Assembly: GCF_016862575.1 (NCBI RefSeq)
Contig: NZ_BONF01000059.1
Coordinates: 1 to 57,950 of the forward strand
Reading direction: 5' to 3'
DNA length: 57,950 bases
Source: Catellatospora bangladeshensis
GTDB lineage: Bacteria > Actinomycetota > Actinomycetes > Mycobacteriales > Micromonosporaceae
The notes under the pieces: generated by a model
The model's database searches: none
Told to the model about the DNA's origin: nothing
What the model saw: the letters and a program-made list of their open reading frames with translations, nothing else
Program-made: the position numbers and the translations under genes
Shown here: piece after piece, positions 50,210 through 57,950 of the stretch
Layout of the letters: every line of letters begins with the position of its first letter
Numbering within the stretch: the first letter of the stretch is position 1

Positions 50210-51390
50210 CCACGGCCGGCCGCGTGGTGCCGCTGGCGCAAGCCGGTCCGGACTGCGGCGGCAAGGCGGCGGCGCTCGCTGTCCTGCTCCGCGCGGGCCT
50301 GCCGGTGCCGGACGGCTTCGTGGTCACCGACCCGTCCACCGACGAGGCGGCCGTCAGGGCAGCGCTGGCGCGGCTGCGCCCCGGCCCGTACGCGATCAGG
50401 TCGTCGGGGCTCGGCGAGGACGGCGCCGCGGCGTCGTTCGCGGGCCAGCTGGAGACGGTGCTCGGCGTACGTGACCCGGACGAGGTCCTGGCGGCGATCC
50501 GGCGCTGCGCGGCGTCCGGCGACGCCCCGCGGGCGCGGGCCTACCGGGAGCGGCTCGGCCTGGGCGATCGGACGGCCGTGCCCGTGCTCGTGCAGGAACT
50601 CGTGGCGGCGGACCGGGCGGGGGTGCTCTTCACCCGGGATCCCCGCGACGGCGGGGACAGGATCGTCATCAACGCCGCGTGGGGGCTGGGCGAGTCCGTC
50701 GTCTCCGGCGCCGTCGTGCCGGACGAGATCACGGTATGGCGCGAGGGCGGCGCACGCGTCGCCTTCGGTGACAAGCGGACCCGCCTCGATCCTGGTCCGG
50801 ACGGCCCGATCCGGTCGGACGTGCCCGAACCGGCTCGCTTCCACGTCTGCCTCGGCCCGGAGGAGATCCTCCCGCTGGCGGCGCTCGGCTGGCGCTGCGA
50901 GGAGCTGTTCGGCCGCCCCCAGGACGTCGAGTGGGCCGTGTGCGACGGCCGCTTCTGGCTGCTCCAGTCACGCCCCATCACCACACCGCTCGCACCGGCG
51001 CCCGGATCCGCGCCGGATGCCGTTCGGCCCAGCGCCCCGGAGCGGCCGGACCCCGAGTCGCTGCTGGTCGTCGGGGTGGCGAGCAGTCCCGGGCAGGCTC
51101 GCGGACCGGTGCGGCTGGTGCGGTCCGTCGACGAGTTCTCGCGGGTACGCCCCGGTGACGTGCTCGTCTGCCGCACCACCGATCCGGCGTGGACGCCGCT
51201 GTTCCGCGTGGCCGCGGCCGTCGTCACGGAGACCGGCGGGCTGCTCAGCCACGCGGCGATCGTGGCGCGGGAGTACCGGATCCCGGCGGTCGTGGGCGCC
51301 ACCGGCGCCCTGTCGAGGCTGATCGACGGCGCGTACGTCGTCGTGGACGGCGCTCTCGGCACCGTCACCCTCACCAGGTCCCCGAGCTGA
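50206..51390 (+). CDS. Compact PEP-utilising phosphotransferase (ATP-grasp plus swivelling His domain)
   Basis: A 394-aa protein. Residues about 1-260 form the PPDK_N/ATP-grasp domain (GGKAAALAVLLRAGLPVPDGFVV, YAIRSSGLGEDGAAASFAGQLETVL, NAAWGLGESVVSGAVVPDEI, DVEWAVCDGRFWLLQSRPI). Residues about 285-394 are the swivelling phosphohistidine domain (TGGLLSHAAIVAREYRIPAVVG). PEP synthase and rifampin phosphotransferase have a large acceptor domain that is absent here. It could phosphorylate a partner protein, perhaps the 189-aa neighbour. The GTG overlaps the preceding stop. Confidence 0.85.
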   Translation: MTTAGRVVPLAQAGPDCGGKAAALAVLLRAGLPVPDGFVVTDPSTDEAAVRAALARLRPGPYAIRSSGLGEDGAAASFAGQLETVLGVRDPDEVLAAIRRCAASGDAPRARAYRERLGLGDRTAVPVLVQELVAADRAGVLFTRDPRDGGDRIVINAAWGLGESVVSGAVVPDEITVWREGGARVAFGDKRTRLDPGPDGPIRSDVPEPARFHVCLGPEEILPLAALGWRCEELFGRPQDVEWAVCDGRFWLLQSRPITTPLAPAPGSAPDAVRPSAPERPDPESLLVVGVASSPGQARGPVRLVRSVDEFSRVRPGDVLVCRTTDPAWTPLFRVAAAVVTETGGLLSHAAIVAREYRIPAVVGATGALSRLIDGAYVVVDGALGTVTLTRSPS

Positions 51391-51400
51391 AAGGCAGCCG

Positions 51401-51970
51401 ATGCACCCGTCGCCCACCGACCTGCTGTCGCTCCACGCGGTCCGGCTGAAGGGCTTCGCCGACACCGGTGCCGTGGCCGCGCGTTTCGGCCTCGACCCCG
51501 CGCAGACCGGCGAGGAGCTGCTCGACGCGGAGGCGTACGGCTGGGTGACCCGTTCCGCGTTCGCGGGCCTGTCCGGCTGGTCGCTGACCGAGGCGGGCCG
51601 CCGCCGCAATGAGGCGCAGCTGAGCGAGGAACTCGACCGGGCCGGCGCCCGCGCGACGGTCGTCGCCGTGCACGACGGCTTCGTACCCCTCAACGAGCAG
51701 GCGACCGGTGCCTTCACCGCCTGGCAGCTCGGCACGGCCGGTGCGGTGCCGGGCCGCTTCGCCGCGCTCGCCGACGCCCTGCACCCGCTGGAGCAGCGGC
51801 TGGCCGCGCAACTGGGCCGCTTCGGCGGCTACCACCACCGGTTCGCCACCGCGCTGGCCCAGGCGGCGGCGGACCCGGCCTGGATCACCGGCATGGAGGT
51901 GGACTCGTGCCACCGGGTGTGGTTCGAGCTGCACGAGGACCTCATCGCCTCGCTCGGCATCTCCCGGTAG
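51401..51970 (+). CDS. Winged-helix-like protein of the PEP-utiliser operon
   Basis: A 189-aa protein. The N-terminal part (DLLSLHAVRLKGFADTGAVAARFGLDPAQTGEELLDAEAYGWV ... GWSLTEAGRRRNEAQL) looks like a MarR-type winged helix. The C-terminal part is helical with several His residues (GGYHHRF, SCHRVWFELHEDL). It starts 10 bp after the PEP-utilising enzyme, so the two probably act together as regulator and modifier or as acceptor and donor (inference). Confidence 0.7.
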   Translation: MHPSPTDLLSLHAVRLKGFADTGAVAARFGLDPAQTGEELLDAEAYGWVTRSAFAGLSGWSLTEAGRRRNEAQLSEELDRAGARATVVAVHDGFVPLNEQATGAFTAWQLGTAGAVPGRFAALADALHPLEQRLAAQLGRFGGYHHRFATALAQAAADPAWITGMEVDSCHRVWFELHEDLIASLGISR

Positions 51971-52078
51971 CCGGCGATCCGGCTGTGCCCGCTCCTGAGG
52001 GCGTGGCTCGCCGCGACGACCGTATGTCGGGTGACCGGTGCTTACGCTCCGTGGCGGTGGCGGGTATCGTGTGCGGCC

Positions 52079-53107
52079 ATGCCTAGGACGGTCGGGGTGC
52101 GGGCCACGGTCCGCGACATCGCGGCGGAGACGGGTCTGTCGATCGCGACGGTGTCCCGCGTGCTCAACGGCGCGACCAACGTCGCGCCGCACACGCGTGA
52201 ACTGGTGTTGCAGGCGGTGCAGCGGCGCGGCGACAAGGCCCCGCTGCGCCGCGGCGACCAGCCGCCCGCCTCCGGCGCGATCTTCGTACGCTGCCCGTAC
52301 GTGCTCACCGACTATTTCGGGCTGATCGTCAGCTCGATCGCGGAGACCATCGAGCTGCACGGGCGGCAGATGGTGCTGAACGCGGGCGAGGCGGCGCAGT
52401 CGGTGTCGGTGCTGCCGGGCCTGACCGAGCGGCCGGGCATCGCGGGCGCCATCATGATCCTCCCCCCGGACCCGCCGGAGCACCTGGTCCGGCTGCGCGA
52501 CCAGCAGTTCCCGTTCGTGGTGATAGATCCGCGCACACAGCCGCCGAAGGACATCGTGACGGTGTCCGCGGCGCACTTCGCCGGGGCGCGGCGGCTGATG
52601 TCGCACCTGGTGGAGCTGGGCCACCGGCGGGTCGGCATCATCGGCGGCCCGCCGGAGTGGCTGGCCAACGACGCGCGTATGGCCGGCTACGTCGCGCCCT
52701 TGGCCGACGCGGGCGTGCTGCCCACGCCGGAGCTGGTGCGGCACGTGAACGAGCCGAACACGGAGAACGGCTACCGGGCGGCCGGAGAACTGCTCGACCT
52801 GCCGCAGCGGCCGACGGCGCTGGTGGCGTTCAACGACAAGATGGCGGTCGGCGCGCTGGCCGCGGCAGCCGAGCGCGGGCTGCGGGTGCCGCAGGACCTG
52901 TCGGTGGCCGGGTTCGACGACATCGACGTGAGCCGGGCGACGACGCCGATGCTGACCACGGTGCGCCAGCCGCTGCAGGAGATGGGCCGGATGGCGGTGA
53001 CCATGCTCATGCGGCTGCTCGACCGGCACACCCTGGAGGCGGTGCACGTATCGCTGGGCACCGAACTCGTCATCCGCGACTCGACCGCGCCCATCGGTGG
53101 GCGCTGA
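52079..53107 (+). CDS. LacI-family transcriptional regulator
   Basis: A 342-aa repressor-type regulator. The N-terminal LacI helix-turn-helix (about 9-58) reads VRDIAAETGLSIATVSRVLNGATNVAPHTR, followed by a periplasmic-binding-protein-like ligand domain with HLVELGHRRVGIIGG, LVAFNDKMAVGAL and PQDLSVAGFDDIDVSRATTPMLTTVRQP. It lies upstream of the GH30 and GH55-like genes on the same strand and probably controls them through the dyads at 53135-53165, lifting repression when a glucan-derived sugar binds. Confidence 0.92.
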   Translation: MPRTVGVRATVRDIAAETGLSIATVSRVLNGATNVAPHTRELVLQAVQRRGDKAPLRRGDQPPASGAIFVRCPYVLTDYFGLIVSSIAETIELHGRQMVLNAGEAAQSVSVLPGLTERPGIAGAIMILPPDPPEHLVRLRDQQFPFVVIDPRTQPPKDIVTVSAAHFAGARRLMSHLVELGHRRVGIIGGPPEWLANDARMAGYVAPLADAGVLPTPELVRHVNEPNTENGYRAAGELLDLPQRPTALVAFNDKMAVGALAAAAERGLRVPQDLSVAGFDDIDVSRATTPMLTTVRQPLQEMGRMAVTMLMRLLDRHTLEAVHVSLGTELVIRDSTAPIGGR

Positions 53108-53134
53108 CTCGATCTTTGAAGCGCCAGGCAGACG

Positions 53135-53165
53135 CCAGTTTCATTTTGTTTCAATGAAACACTGG
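53135..53165 (+). promoter_or_regulatory. Candidate LacI-family operator and promoter upstream of the GH30 gene
   Basis: The palindrome GTTTCA-A-TGAAAC (53148-53160) is nested in a wider dyad CCAG-TTTCATT (53135-53145) with AATGAAA-CACTGG (53153-53165). A half-site GTTTCATT recurs at 53223-53230. A perfect -35 TTGACA (53201-53206) lies between them, and the -10 position (53224-53229) falls on that half-site, a layout suited to repression by looping or blocking. Confidence 0.6.
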
Positions 53166-53238
53166 TGTTTGATGCTGTCTTTCTCGGACATTGCCAACCC
53201 TTGACAGGCAAGAAAGCTAGATGTTTCATTGCTGTCAA

Positions 53239-53283
53239 CAGAACCTCGATCATTTTGTTACATCAGTTACATCGAGGGTTCTG
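53239..53283 (+). promoter_or_regulatory. Hairpin in the long leader of the GH30 transcript
   Basis: CAGAACCTCGAT (53239-53250) pairs with ATCGAGGGTTCTG (53271-53283), with one bulged base and a 20-nt loop. If transcription begins near 53236 the leader is about 200 nt. No gene was seen in 53108-53435; besides this hairpin and the operator it holds the AAAGGAGGG ribosome site (53421-53429). Confidence 0.5.
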
Positions 53284-53435
53284 GGTACCGAGGAACATCC
53301 GGGCCGGGTACGGCGGGAGCCCCACCGCCGCCCGGCCCGCCCACAGCATCACGCGAACCGTCACGACGCGCCGCCTCTCACGCGGCGTGCCCGGCGGGGA
53401 TCGCGTGCCATCTCGCGTCGAAAGGAGGGTCCCGC

Positions 53436-55337
53436 GTGTTCCGTCCTCGATCAGGCTGGACCACCGCCATCGCGGTCACCGCCACCACGGCCACCGCGCT
53501 GCTGGTGGGCGGCTCGATGATCGCCCAGCCCGCGCTGGCCGCCAACGAACCGGTGAGCATCTGGCTCACCACCACCTCCGACTCCGGCGGGCGCACCGTC
53601 ACCCGGGGTCTGCAGCAGCAGGCCAACATCAACTTCGGTCCGGCCGGCGGCACCGCGAACCACACGATCACCGTCAATGAGGGCACCACATACCAGCAGT
53701 TCGAGGGCGGCGGCGCGTCCATCACGGACACCACGGCATACCTGTTGCGCGGCGGCCCGATCAGCGCGGCCACCCGTGACCAGGTGATGGCCAAGCTGTT
53801 CTCGCCGAGCCAGGGCATCGGCCTGTCGTTCGTGCGCAACCCGATCGGCGCCTCGGACCTGTCCCGGCCCGGCAACGTCTCGCTCGACGACACCTGCTGC
53901 AACCTCAACGACTTCGGCAGCAACGGCTACGACACCAACGTCCGGCTGCTCACCCAGCAGGCCAAGCAGCTCAACCCCGCCCTGCGCGTCAAGGGCGTGC
54001 CGTGGAGCGCCCCGGGCTGGATGAAGGACAACGGCCGGATGGACCAGATGGGCTGGCTCAAGGCCGAGTACTACGGCCTGTACGCCCAGTACCTGGTCAA
54101 GTACATCCAGAGCTACCAGGCGATCGGCGTGCCGGTCGACTACATCTCGGTGCAGAACGAGCCGAACTGCTGCCAGGCCGGCAACCCGACCGCGATGGAC
54201 TACCCGGGCATGAACTGGAACACGTCCGGGCTGATCGAGCTGACCAAGAACCACGTCTACCCGGCGTTCCGCGCCGCGGGCATCAACACCAAGGTGCTGA
54301 TCCACGACTGGAACTACGGCGACTACGCCAGCATGAGCGCGGGCACCCTGGCCGACACGGGCATCCGCAACGACCCGCTGTTCGGCGGCATCGCCTGGCA
54401 CGGCTACTTCGGCGACCCGGCGGTCGGCACCCAGGTGCACAACCAGTACCCGTCGGTGAAGCAGTTCAGCACCGAGCACTCGGGCGGCACCTGGATCGGC
54501 AACCAGCACAACGAGGACCTGGCCGACATCGTCAACTACGCCCGTAACTGGAGCGGCAGCCTGGTCAAGTGGAGCCTGGCGCTCAACCAGAACATGGGCC
54601 CGCACAACGGCGGCTGCGGCACCTGCACCGGCCTGATCACCGTGCAGGAGGGCGGCTCCCGGGCCGGCCAGGTCGACTACACCATCGAGTACTACACCAC
54701 CGGCCACCTGACCAAGTTCGTCAAGCCGGGGGCGTACCGGATCGACTCCACCGCCAACGGCACCGTGCAGAACGTCGCGTGGAAGAACCCGGACGGCTCG
54801 AAGGCCCTGATCGCGCACAACGGCGGCACCTCGTCGCAGTCGGTCCGCGTCAACTGGGGCAACCAGTCCTTCGTGTACACCCTGCCGGCGCGTACCACCG
54901 CGACCTTCACCTGGTCGGGCACGCCCGGCAGCGGCGGGGGCGGCGGCGGTACGGGCACCAGCCCGATCACCGGCCTCGGCGGCAAGTGCATCGACGTGGC
55001 CGGCGCGGCCACCGCCAACGGCACCGCGATCCAGATCTACGGCTGCAACGGCACCGGCGCGCAGTCCTGGACCCGCGACTCGTCCGGCCGGCTGAGCGCG
55101 CTCGGCAAGTGCATGGACATCGTCGGGCCCAGCGCCGCGAACGGCACCCTGGTGCACCTGTGGGACTGCCACACCGGCACCTCGCAGAAGTGGACCTACA
55201 ACAGCTCCACCCAGCAGTTCGTGAACCAGTTCTCGGGCACCTGCCTCGACGTCAAGGACAACACCTCGGCCGACGGCACCCGCCTGCAGATCTGGTCCTG
55301 CACCACGGGCGCGAACCAGAAGTGGAGCTTCTCATGA
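53436..55337 (+). CDS. Secreted GH30 glycosidase with C-terminal CBM13 (ricin-type)
   Basis: A 633-aa secreted enzyme: signal peptide (about 1-35, ending QPALA), GH30 (beta/alpha)8 barrel with its side beta-domain (about 38-490), Gly linker and a CBM13 ricin-B trefoil (about 505-633, with the Q-x-W-type repeats AQSWT, SQKWT, NQKWS). The acid/base is E242 (SVQNEPN) and the nucleophile E347 (FSTEHSGG). The STEHSGG form suits GH30 subfamilies acting on beta-glucosyl links, such as endo-beta-1,6-glucanase; glucuronoxylanase is an alternative. GTG 53436 has AAAGGAGGG upstream. Confidence 0.9.
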   Translation: MFRPRSGWTTAIAVTATTATALLVGGSMIAQPALAANEPVSIWLTTTSDSGGRTVTRGLQQQANINFGPAGGTANHTITVNEGTTYQQFEGGGASITDTTAYLLRGGPISAATRDQVMAKLFSPSQGIGLSFVRNPIGASDLSRPGNVSLDDTCCNLNDFGSNGYDTNVRLLTQQAKQLNPALRVKGVPWSAPGWMKDNGRMDQMGWLKAEYYGLYAQYLVKYIQSYQAIGVPVDYISVQNEPNCCQAGNPTAMDYPGMNWNTSGLIELTKNHVYPAFRAAGINTKVLIHDWNYGDYASMSAGTLADTGIRNDPLFGGIAWHGYFGDPAVGTQVHNQYPSVKQFSTEHSGGTWIGNQHNEDLADIVNYARNWSGSLVKWSLALNQNMGPHNGGCGTCTGLITVQEGGSRAGQVDYTIEYYTTGHLTKFVKPGAYRIDSTANGTVQNVAWKNPDGSKALIAHNGGTSSQSVRVNWGNQSFVYTLPARTTATFTWSGTPGSGGGGGGTGTSPITGLGGKCIDVAGAATANGTAIQIYGCNGTGAQSWTRDSSGRLSALGKCMDIVGPSAANGTLVHLWDCHTGTSQKWTYNSSTQQFVNQFSGTCLDVKDNTSADGTRLQIWSCTTGANQKWSFS

Positions 55338-57547
55338 GGCGGCGGGCGATCGTCTCGGCGCTGACCGCGTCGGTGCTGGCGAGCGTGGGCGTGGCCGTGG
55401 TGGTCGTGCTCGGCGCCCCGTCGGCGCAGGCCGCCGTCACGTCGGGCACCACGTACACGGTGGTCAGCAAGAACAGCGGCAAGTGCGTGGACGCGCGGTC
55501 GGCGGCCACCGCCAACGGCACCGCGGTGCAGCAGTACACCTGCAACGGCACCACGGCGCAGCAGTGGCGCTTCGACGCGACCAGCGGCGGCTACTTCCGC
55601 GCCGGGGTCGGCCCGAACGTCAACCAGGTCTGGGACGTCTCCAACGTCTCGACCGCCGACAACGCCGCCATCCACCTGTGGCTGTACGGCGGCGGCAACA
55701 ACCAGCAGTGGCTGCCGGTGCAGGAGGCCGACGGGGCGTACCACTTCGTCAGCCGGCACAGCGGCAAGTGCCTCGACGTGCCGGCGGCCTCCACGGCCGA
55801 CAGCGTGCAGCTGGTCCAGTACACCTGCAACGGGACGGGAGCGCAGTCGTTCTACCTCACCCCGGTCGGCGGCCCGCAGCCGTCGCCCAGCACCGTGCCG
55901 CCTAACCCCGGCAACCCCGACCTCGGGCCGAACGTGCGCATCTTCGACCCGTCGATGTCGGCCTCGACCATCCAGTCCCAGCTGAACAGCGTCTTCTCCG
56001 GCCAGGAGACGAACCAGTTCGGTTCGCAGCGGTACGCGCTGATGTTCAAGCCGGGCAGCTACAACGTCAACGTCAACGTCGGCTTCTACACGCAGGTCCT
56101 CGGCCTGGGCTTCTCCCCGGACGCGGTGAACATCAACGGCTCGGTGCACGTGGAGGCCGACTGGTTCCCGCCGAACAACGCCACCCAGAACTTCTGGCGC
56201 GGGTCGGAGAACCTGTCGGTCACCCCGACCGGCGGCACCGACCGCTGGGCCGTGTCCCAGGCGGCGCCGTACCGGCGCATGCACGTGCGCGGCAACCTGC
56301 TGCTCGACGACGGCGGCTGGGCCAGCGGCGGCTGGTTCTCCGACGTGAAGGTCGACGGCCAGGTGAACTCGGGCAGCCAGCAGCAGTGGATCACGCGTAA
56401 CTCGCAGTTCGGCAGCTGGACCGGCTCGAACTGGAACATGGTGTTCGTCGGCACGCAGGGCGCGCCCGGCAACACGTTCCCGAGCCCGCCGTACACCAAC
56501 GTCGGCAACACCCCGGTGGTGCGCGAGAAGCCGTTCCTATACGTCGACAGCCAGGGCGCGTACCAGGTGTTCGTGCCCGCGCTGCGCAGCAACAGCACCG
56601 GCACCACCTGGGCGTCGGGCACCCCGGCGGGCACCTCGCTGCCGATCAGCCAGTTCCACATCGTGAAGGCCGGCGCCACCGCGGCCTCCATCAACGCGGC
56701 CCTGGCCGCCGGGCAGAACCTGCTGTTCACGCCCGGCGTCTACCACGTCAGCGACACCATCCGGATCACCCGGCCCGACACCGTCGTGCTGGGCCTGGGC
56801 CTGGCCACCGTCATCCCGGACAACGGCGTGATGGCGATGTCGGTCGCCGACGTGGACGGCGTCAAGGTCGCCGGCATCCTCATCGACGCGGGCACCACGA
56901 ACTCGTCCGTGCTGATGCAGGTCGGCCCGGCCGGCTCCGGCGCGAGCCACGCGGCCAACCCGACCTCGCTGCACGACGTCTTCTTCCGCATCGGCGGCGC
57001 GGGCGTCGGCAAGGCGACCACCAGCCTCGTCATCAACAGCCACGACGTGATCGGCGACCACACCTGGATCTGGCGCGCCGACCACGGCTCGGGCGTCGGC
57101 TGGAGCACCAACACCGCCGACACCGGCCTGGTCGTGAACGGCAACAACATCACGTTCTACGGCCTGTTCGTCGAGCACTACCAGAAGTACCAGGTGATCT
57201 GGAACGGCAACGGCGGCCGGACCTACTTCTTCCAGAACGAGATGCCGTACGACCCGCCGAACCAGGCGGCCTGGATGAACGGGTCCACCCGCGGCTACGC
57301 GGCGTACAAGGTGGCCAACTCCGTGACCTCGCACCAGGCGTGGGGCCTCGGCAGCTACTGCTACTTCAACGTCAACCCCTCGGTCGTCGCCGATCGGGCC
57401 TTCGAGGTCCCGGCCAGCGGCACCGCCTTCCGGAACATGGTCACCGTCTCGCTCGGCGGCACGGGGACCATCGCCCGGGTGATCAACAACACCGGCGGCA
57501 CGGCGAACTCGTCCAACACCGTCGTCAACCTCGTCGCCGGCCCATAG
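55334..57547 (+). CDS. Secreted right-handed beta-helix protein (GH55-like) with N-terminal ricin-type domain
   Basis: A 737-aa secreted protein: signal peptide (about 1-34), ricin-B/CBM13 domain (about 38-180, repeats AQQWR, NQQWL, AQSFY), a Pro-rich linker and a large beta-helix region (about 200-737) with repeated short strands (LMFKPGSYNVNVNVGFYTQVLGLG, LLFTPGVYHVSDTIRI, VVLGLGLATVIPDNG, NNITFYGLFVEHYQKYQVIWNG). This resembles the family around GH55 beta-1,3-glucanases, often misnamed 'coagulation factor 5/8 domain' proteins; the catalytic residue was not identified. The ATG overlaps the GH30 stop (ATGA), so the two enzymes are coupled and may work on the same beta-glucan. Confidence 0.8.
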   Translation: MRRRAIVSALTASVLASVGVAVVVVLGAPSAQAAVTSGTTYTVVSKNSGKCVDARSAATANGTAVQQYTCNGTTAQQWRFDATSGGYFRAGVGPNVNQVWDVSNVSTADNAAIHLWLYGGGNNQQWLPVQEADGAYHFVSRHSGKCLDVPAASTADSVQLVQYTCNGTGAQSFYLTPVGGPQPSPSTVPPNPGNPDLGPNVRIFDPSMSASTIQSQLNSVFSGQETNQFGSQRYALMFKPGSYNVNVNVGFYTQVLGLGFSPDAVNINGSVHVEADWFPPNNATQNFWRGSENLSVTPTGGTDRWAVSQAAPYRRMHVRGNLLLDDGGWASGGWFSDVKVDGQVNSGSQQQWITRNSQFGSWTGSNWNMVFVGTQGAPGNTFPSPPYTNVGNTPVVREKPFLYVDSQGAYQVFVPALRSNSTGTTWASGTPAGTSLPISQFHIVKAGATAASINAALAAGQNLLFTPGVYHVSDTIRITRPDTVVLGLGLATVIPDNGVMAMSVADVDGVKVAGILIDAGTTNSSVLMQVGPAGSGASHAANPTSLHDVFFRIGGAGVGKATTSLVINSHDVIGDHTWIWRADHGSGVGWSTNTADTGLVVNGNNITFYGLFVEHYQKYQVIWNGNGGRTYFFQNEMPYDPPNQAAWMNGSTRGYAAYKVANSVTSHQAWGLGSYCYFNVNPSVVADRAFEVPASGTAFRNMVTVSLGGTGTIARVINNTGGTANSSNTVVNLVAGP

Positions 57548-57573
57548 CCCGGCGGCGAATCCACGGAACAACC

Positions 57574-57609
57574 CCGGCCGTCCGGCGCGAGCTTCGCCCG
57601 GACGGCCGG
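57574..57609 (+). terminator. Terminator hairpin after the GH55-like gene
   Basis: Perfect arms CCGGCCGTCCGG (57574-57585) and CCGGACGGCCGG (57598-57609) with a 12-nt loop, 27 bp after the stop. It separates the enzyme pair from the transporter gene that follows. Confidence 0.8.
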
Positions 57610-57689
57610 AGGGGCCGGGCATCCAGCGCGGCCCCGCTGCTGACAGGCAACTCGGCACCACCTACATACCCCCGCTCTGGAGGAAGTCC

Positions 57690-57950
57690 ATGGGTTCTGC
57701 AATATCCGGCGCCCGCCGCCGCCTGCTCACGGTCGCGACGCCGCTGCTCGCGGTCGGTCTCGTCCTCGGCACCGCCGCCTGCGGCGGCAGCGAGGAGCCC
57801 GGCAAGCCGGGCGGCAAGGTCAAGCTGACCATCGCCACCTTCGGTGAGTTCGGGTACAAGGAGCTGTACAAGGAGTACCAGCAGCTGAACCCGAACGTGG
57901 AGATCACTGAGCGGATCACCAAGGCCGAGGACCACCACAAGAACCTCGCC
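57690..57950 (+). CDS. Carbohydrate ABC transporter substrate-binding lipoprotein (partial, runs off window)
   Basis: The first 87 codons of a family 1 extracellular solute-binding protein. The type II signal peptide (RRRLLTVATPLLAVGLVLGTAAC) has lipobox GTAAC. The mature start GKVKLTIATFGEFGYKELYKEYQQLNPNVEITERITKAEDHHKN is typical of sugar-binding proteins. GGAGGAAGTCC precedes the ATG. Following LacI, GH30 and GH55-like genes, it probably imports the released gluco-oligosaccharides. Permease genes should follow outside the window. Confidence 0.88.
   Translation, partial: MGSAISGARRRLLTVATPLLAVGLVLGTAACGGSEEPGKPGGKVKLTIATFGEFGYKELYKEYQQLNPNVEITERITKAEDHHKNLA

Noticed and set aside
49808-51970. 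Rifampin phosphotransferase annotation for the PEP-utilising enzyme
   Set aside because: The rifampin-binding middle domain is absent, so only the ATP-grasp and His domains can be claimed.

Overview
The window is high-GC DNA with dense, often 4-bp-overlapping genes, GTG starts and strong GGAGG-type ribosome sites. It encodes F420-linked (LLM), mycothiol-linked (maleylpyruvate isomerase fold), GarA, FtsR-like and DUF881/small-basic-protein genes. Together these point to an actinomycete, most likely Micromonosporaceae (Catellatospora/Actinoplanes/Micromonospora-like); the family-level guess is inference. No tRNA, rRNA, CRISPR array, transposase or phage gene was recognised.

Layout. 0.1-1.0 kb: a two-gene toxin-antitoxin operon (hybrid antitoxin plus Fic toxin) with a paired TGTACA operator. 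1.0-3.0 kb: an ECF sigma factor with SnoaL tail, divergent from an alpha/beta hydrolase. 3.0-6.4 kb: a leftward pyrimidine/hydantoin operon (beta-ureidopropionase-type amidohydrolase, dihydropyrimidinase, LLM oxidoreductase). 6.5-9.2 kb: two small unknowns and an APC permease. 9.2-14.7 kb: GHL10 lipoprotein, cold-shock protein, mycothiol-type isomerase, Mth938-like protein, crotonase and LtrA. 14.8-19.4 kb: three MFS transporters and a divergent GntR/FCD regulator. 19.4-24 kb: APH-like kinase, OsmC, a kinase remnant, SDR, WYL regulator and hydrolase. 24.1-27.5 kb: secreted SnoaL, TPR membrane protein and secreted SGNH-CBM2 enzyme. 27.7-33.6 kb: the conserved actinobacterial block matching in order what I know as M. 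tuberculosis Rv1822-Rv1830 (CDP-alcohol phosphatidyltransferase, DUF881, small basic protein, DUF881, GcvH, GarA-like FHA, FtsR-like MerR, bifunctional nuclease, second MerR). 33.7-36 kb: PAP2, SDR and SanA-like.

36.1-49.1 kb is a [NiFe] hydrogenase locus of the actinobacterial high-affinity type (group 1h). It holds a SIS-like pair around a HypC-like protein, the small subunit with a Cys-x-x-Asp proximal-cluster motif, the large subunit, a NifU-like protein, DUF5947, DUF6084, a 478-aa unknown, the maturation protease and a 35-aa membrane peptide. Then come two leftward genes and hypA-hypC-hypD-hypE; hypB and hypF are not in the window. 49.2-52 kb: HAD protein and an operon with a compact PEP-utilising enzyme lacking the usual middle domain. 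52-57.95 kb: a LacI-regulated glucan locus (LacI, GH30-CBM13, GH55-like with ricin repeats, start of a sugar-binding ABC lipoprotein).

Two dispersed repeat families run through the window. One is a GATC-bounded, ~60-bp palindrome (five copies plus a 75-bp variant). The other is a ~53-bp double-hairpin repeat (three copies), one copy of which lies in frame inside a hydrogenase-locus gene.
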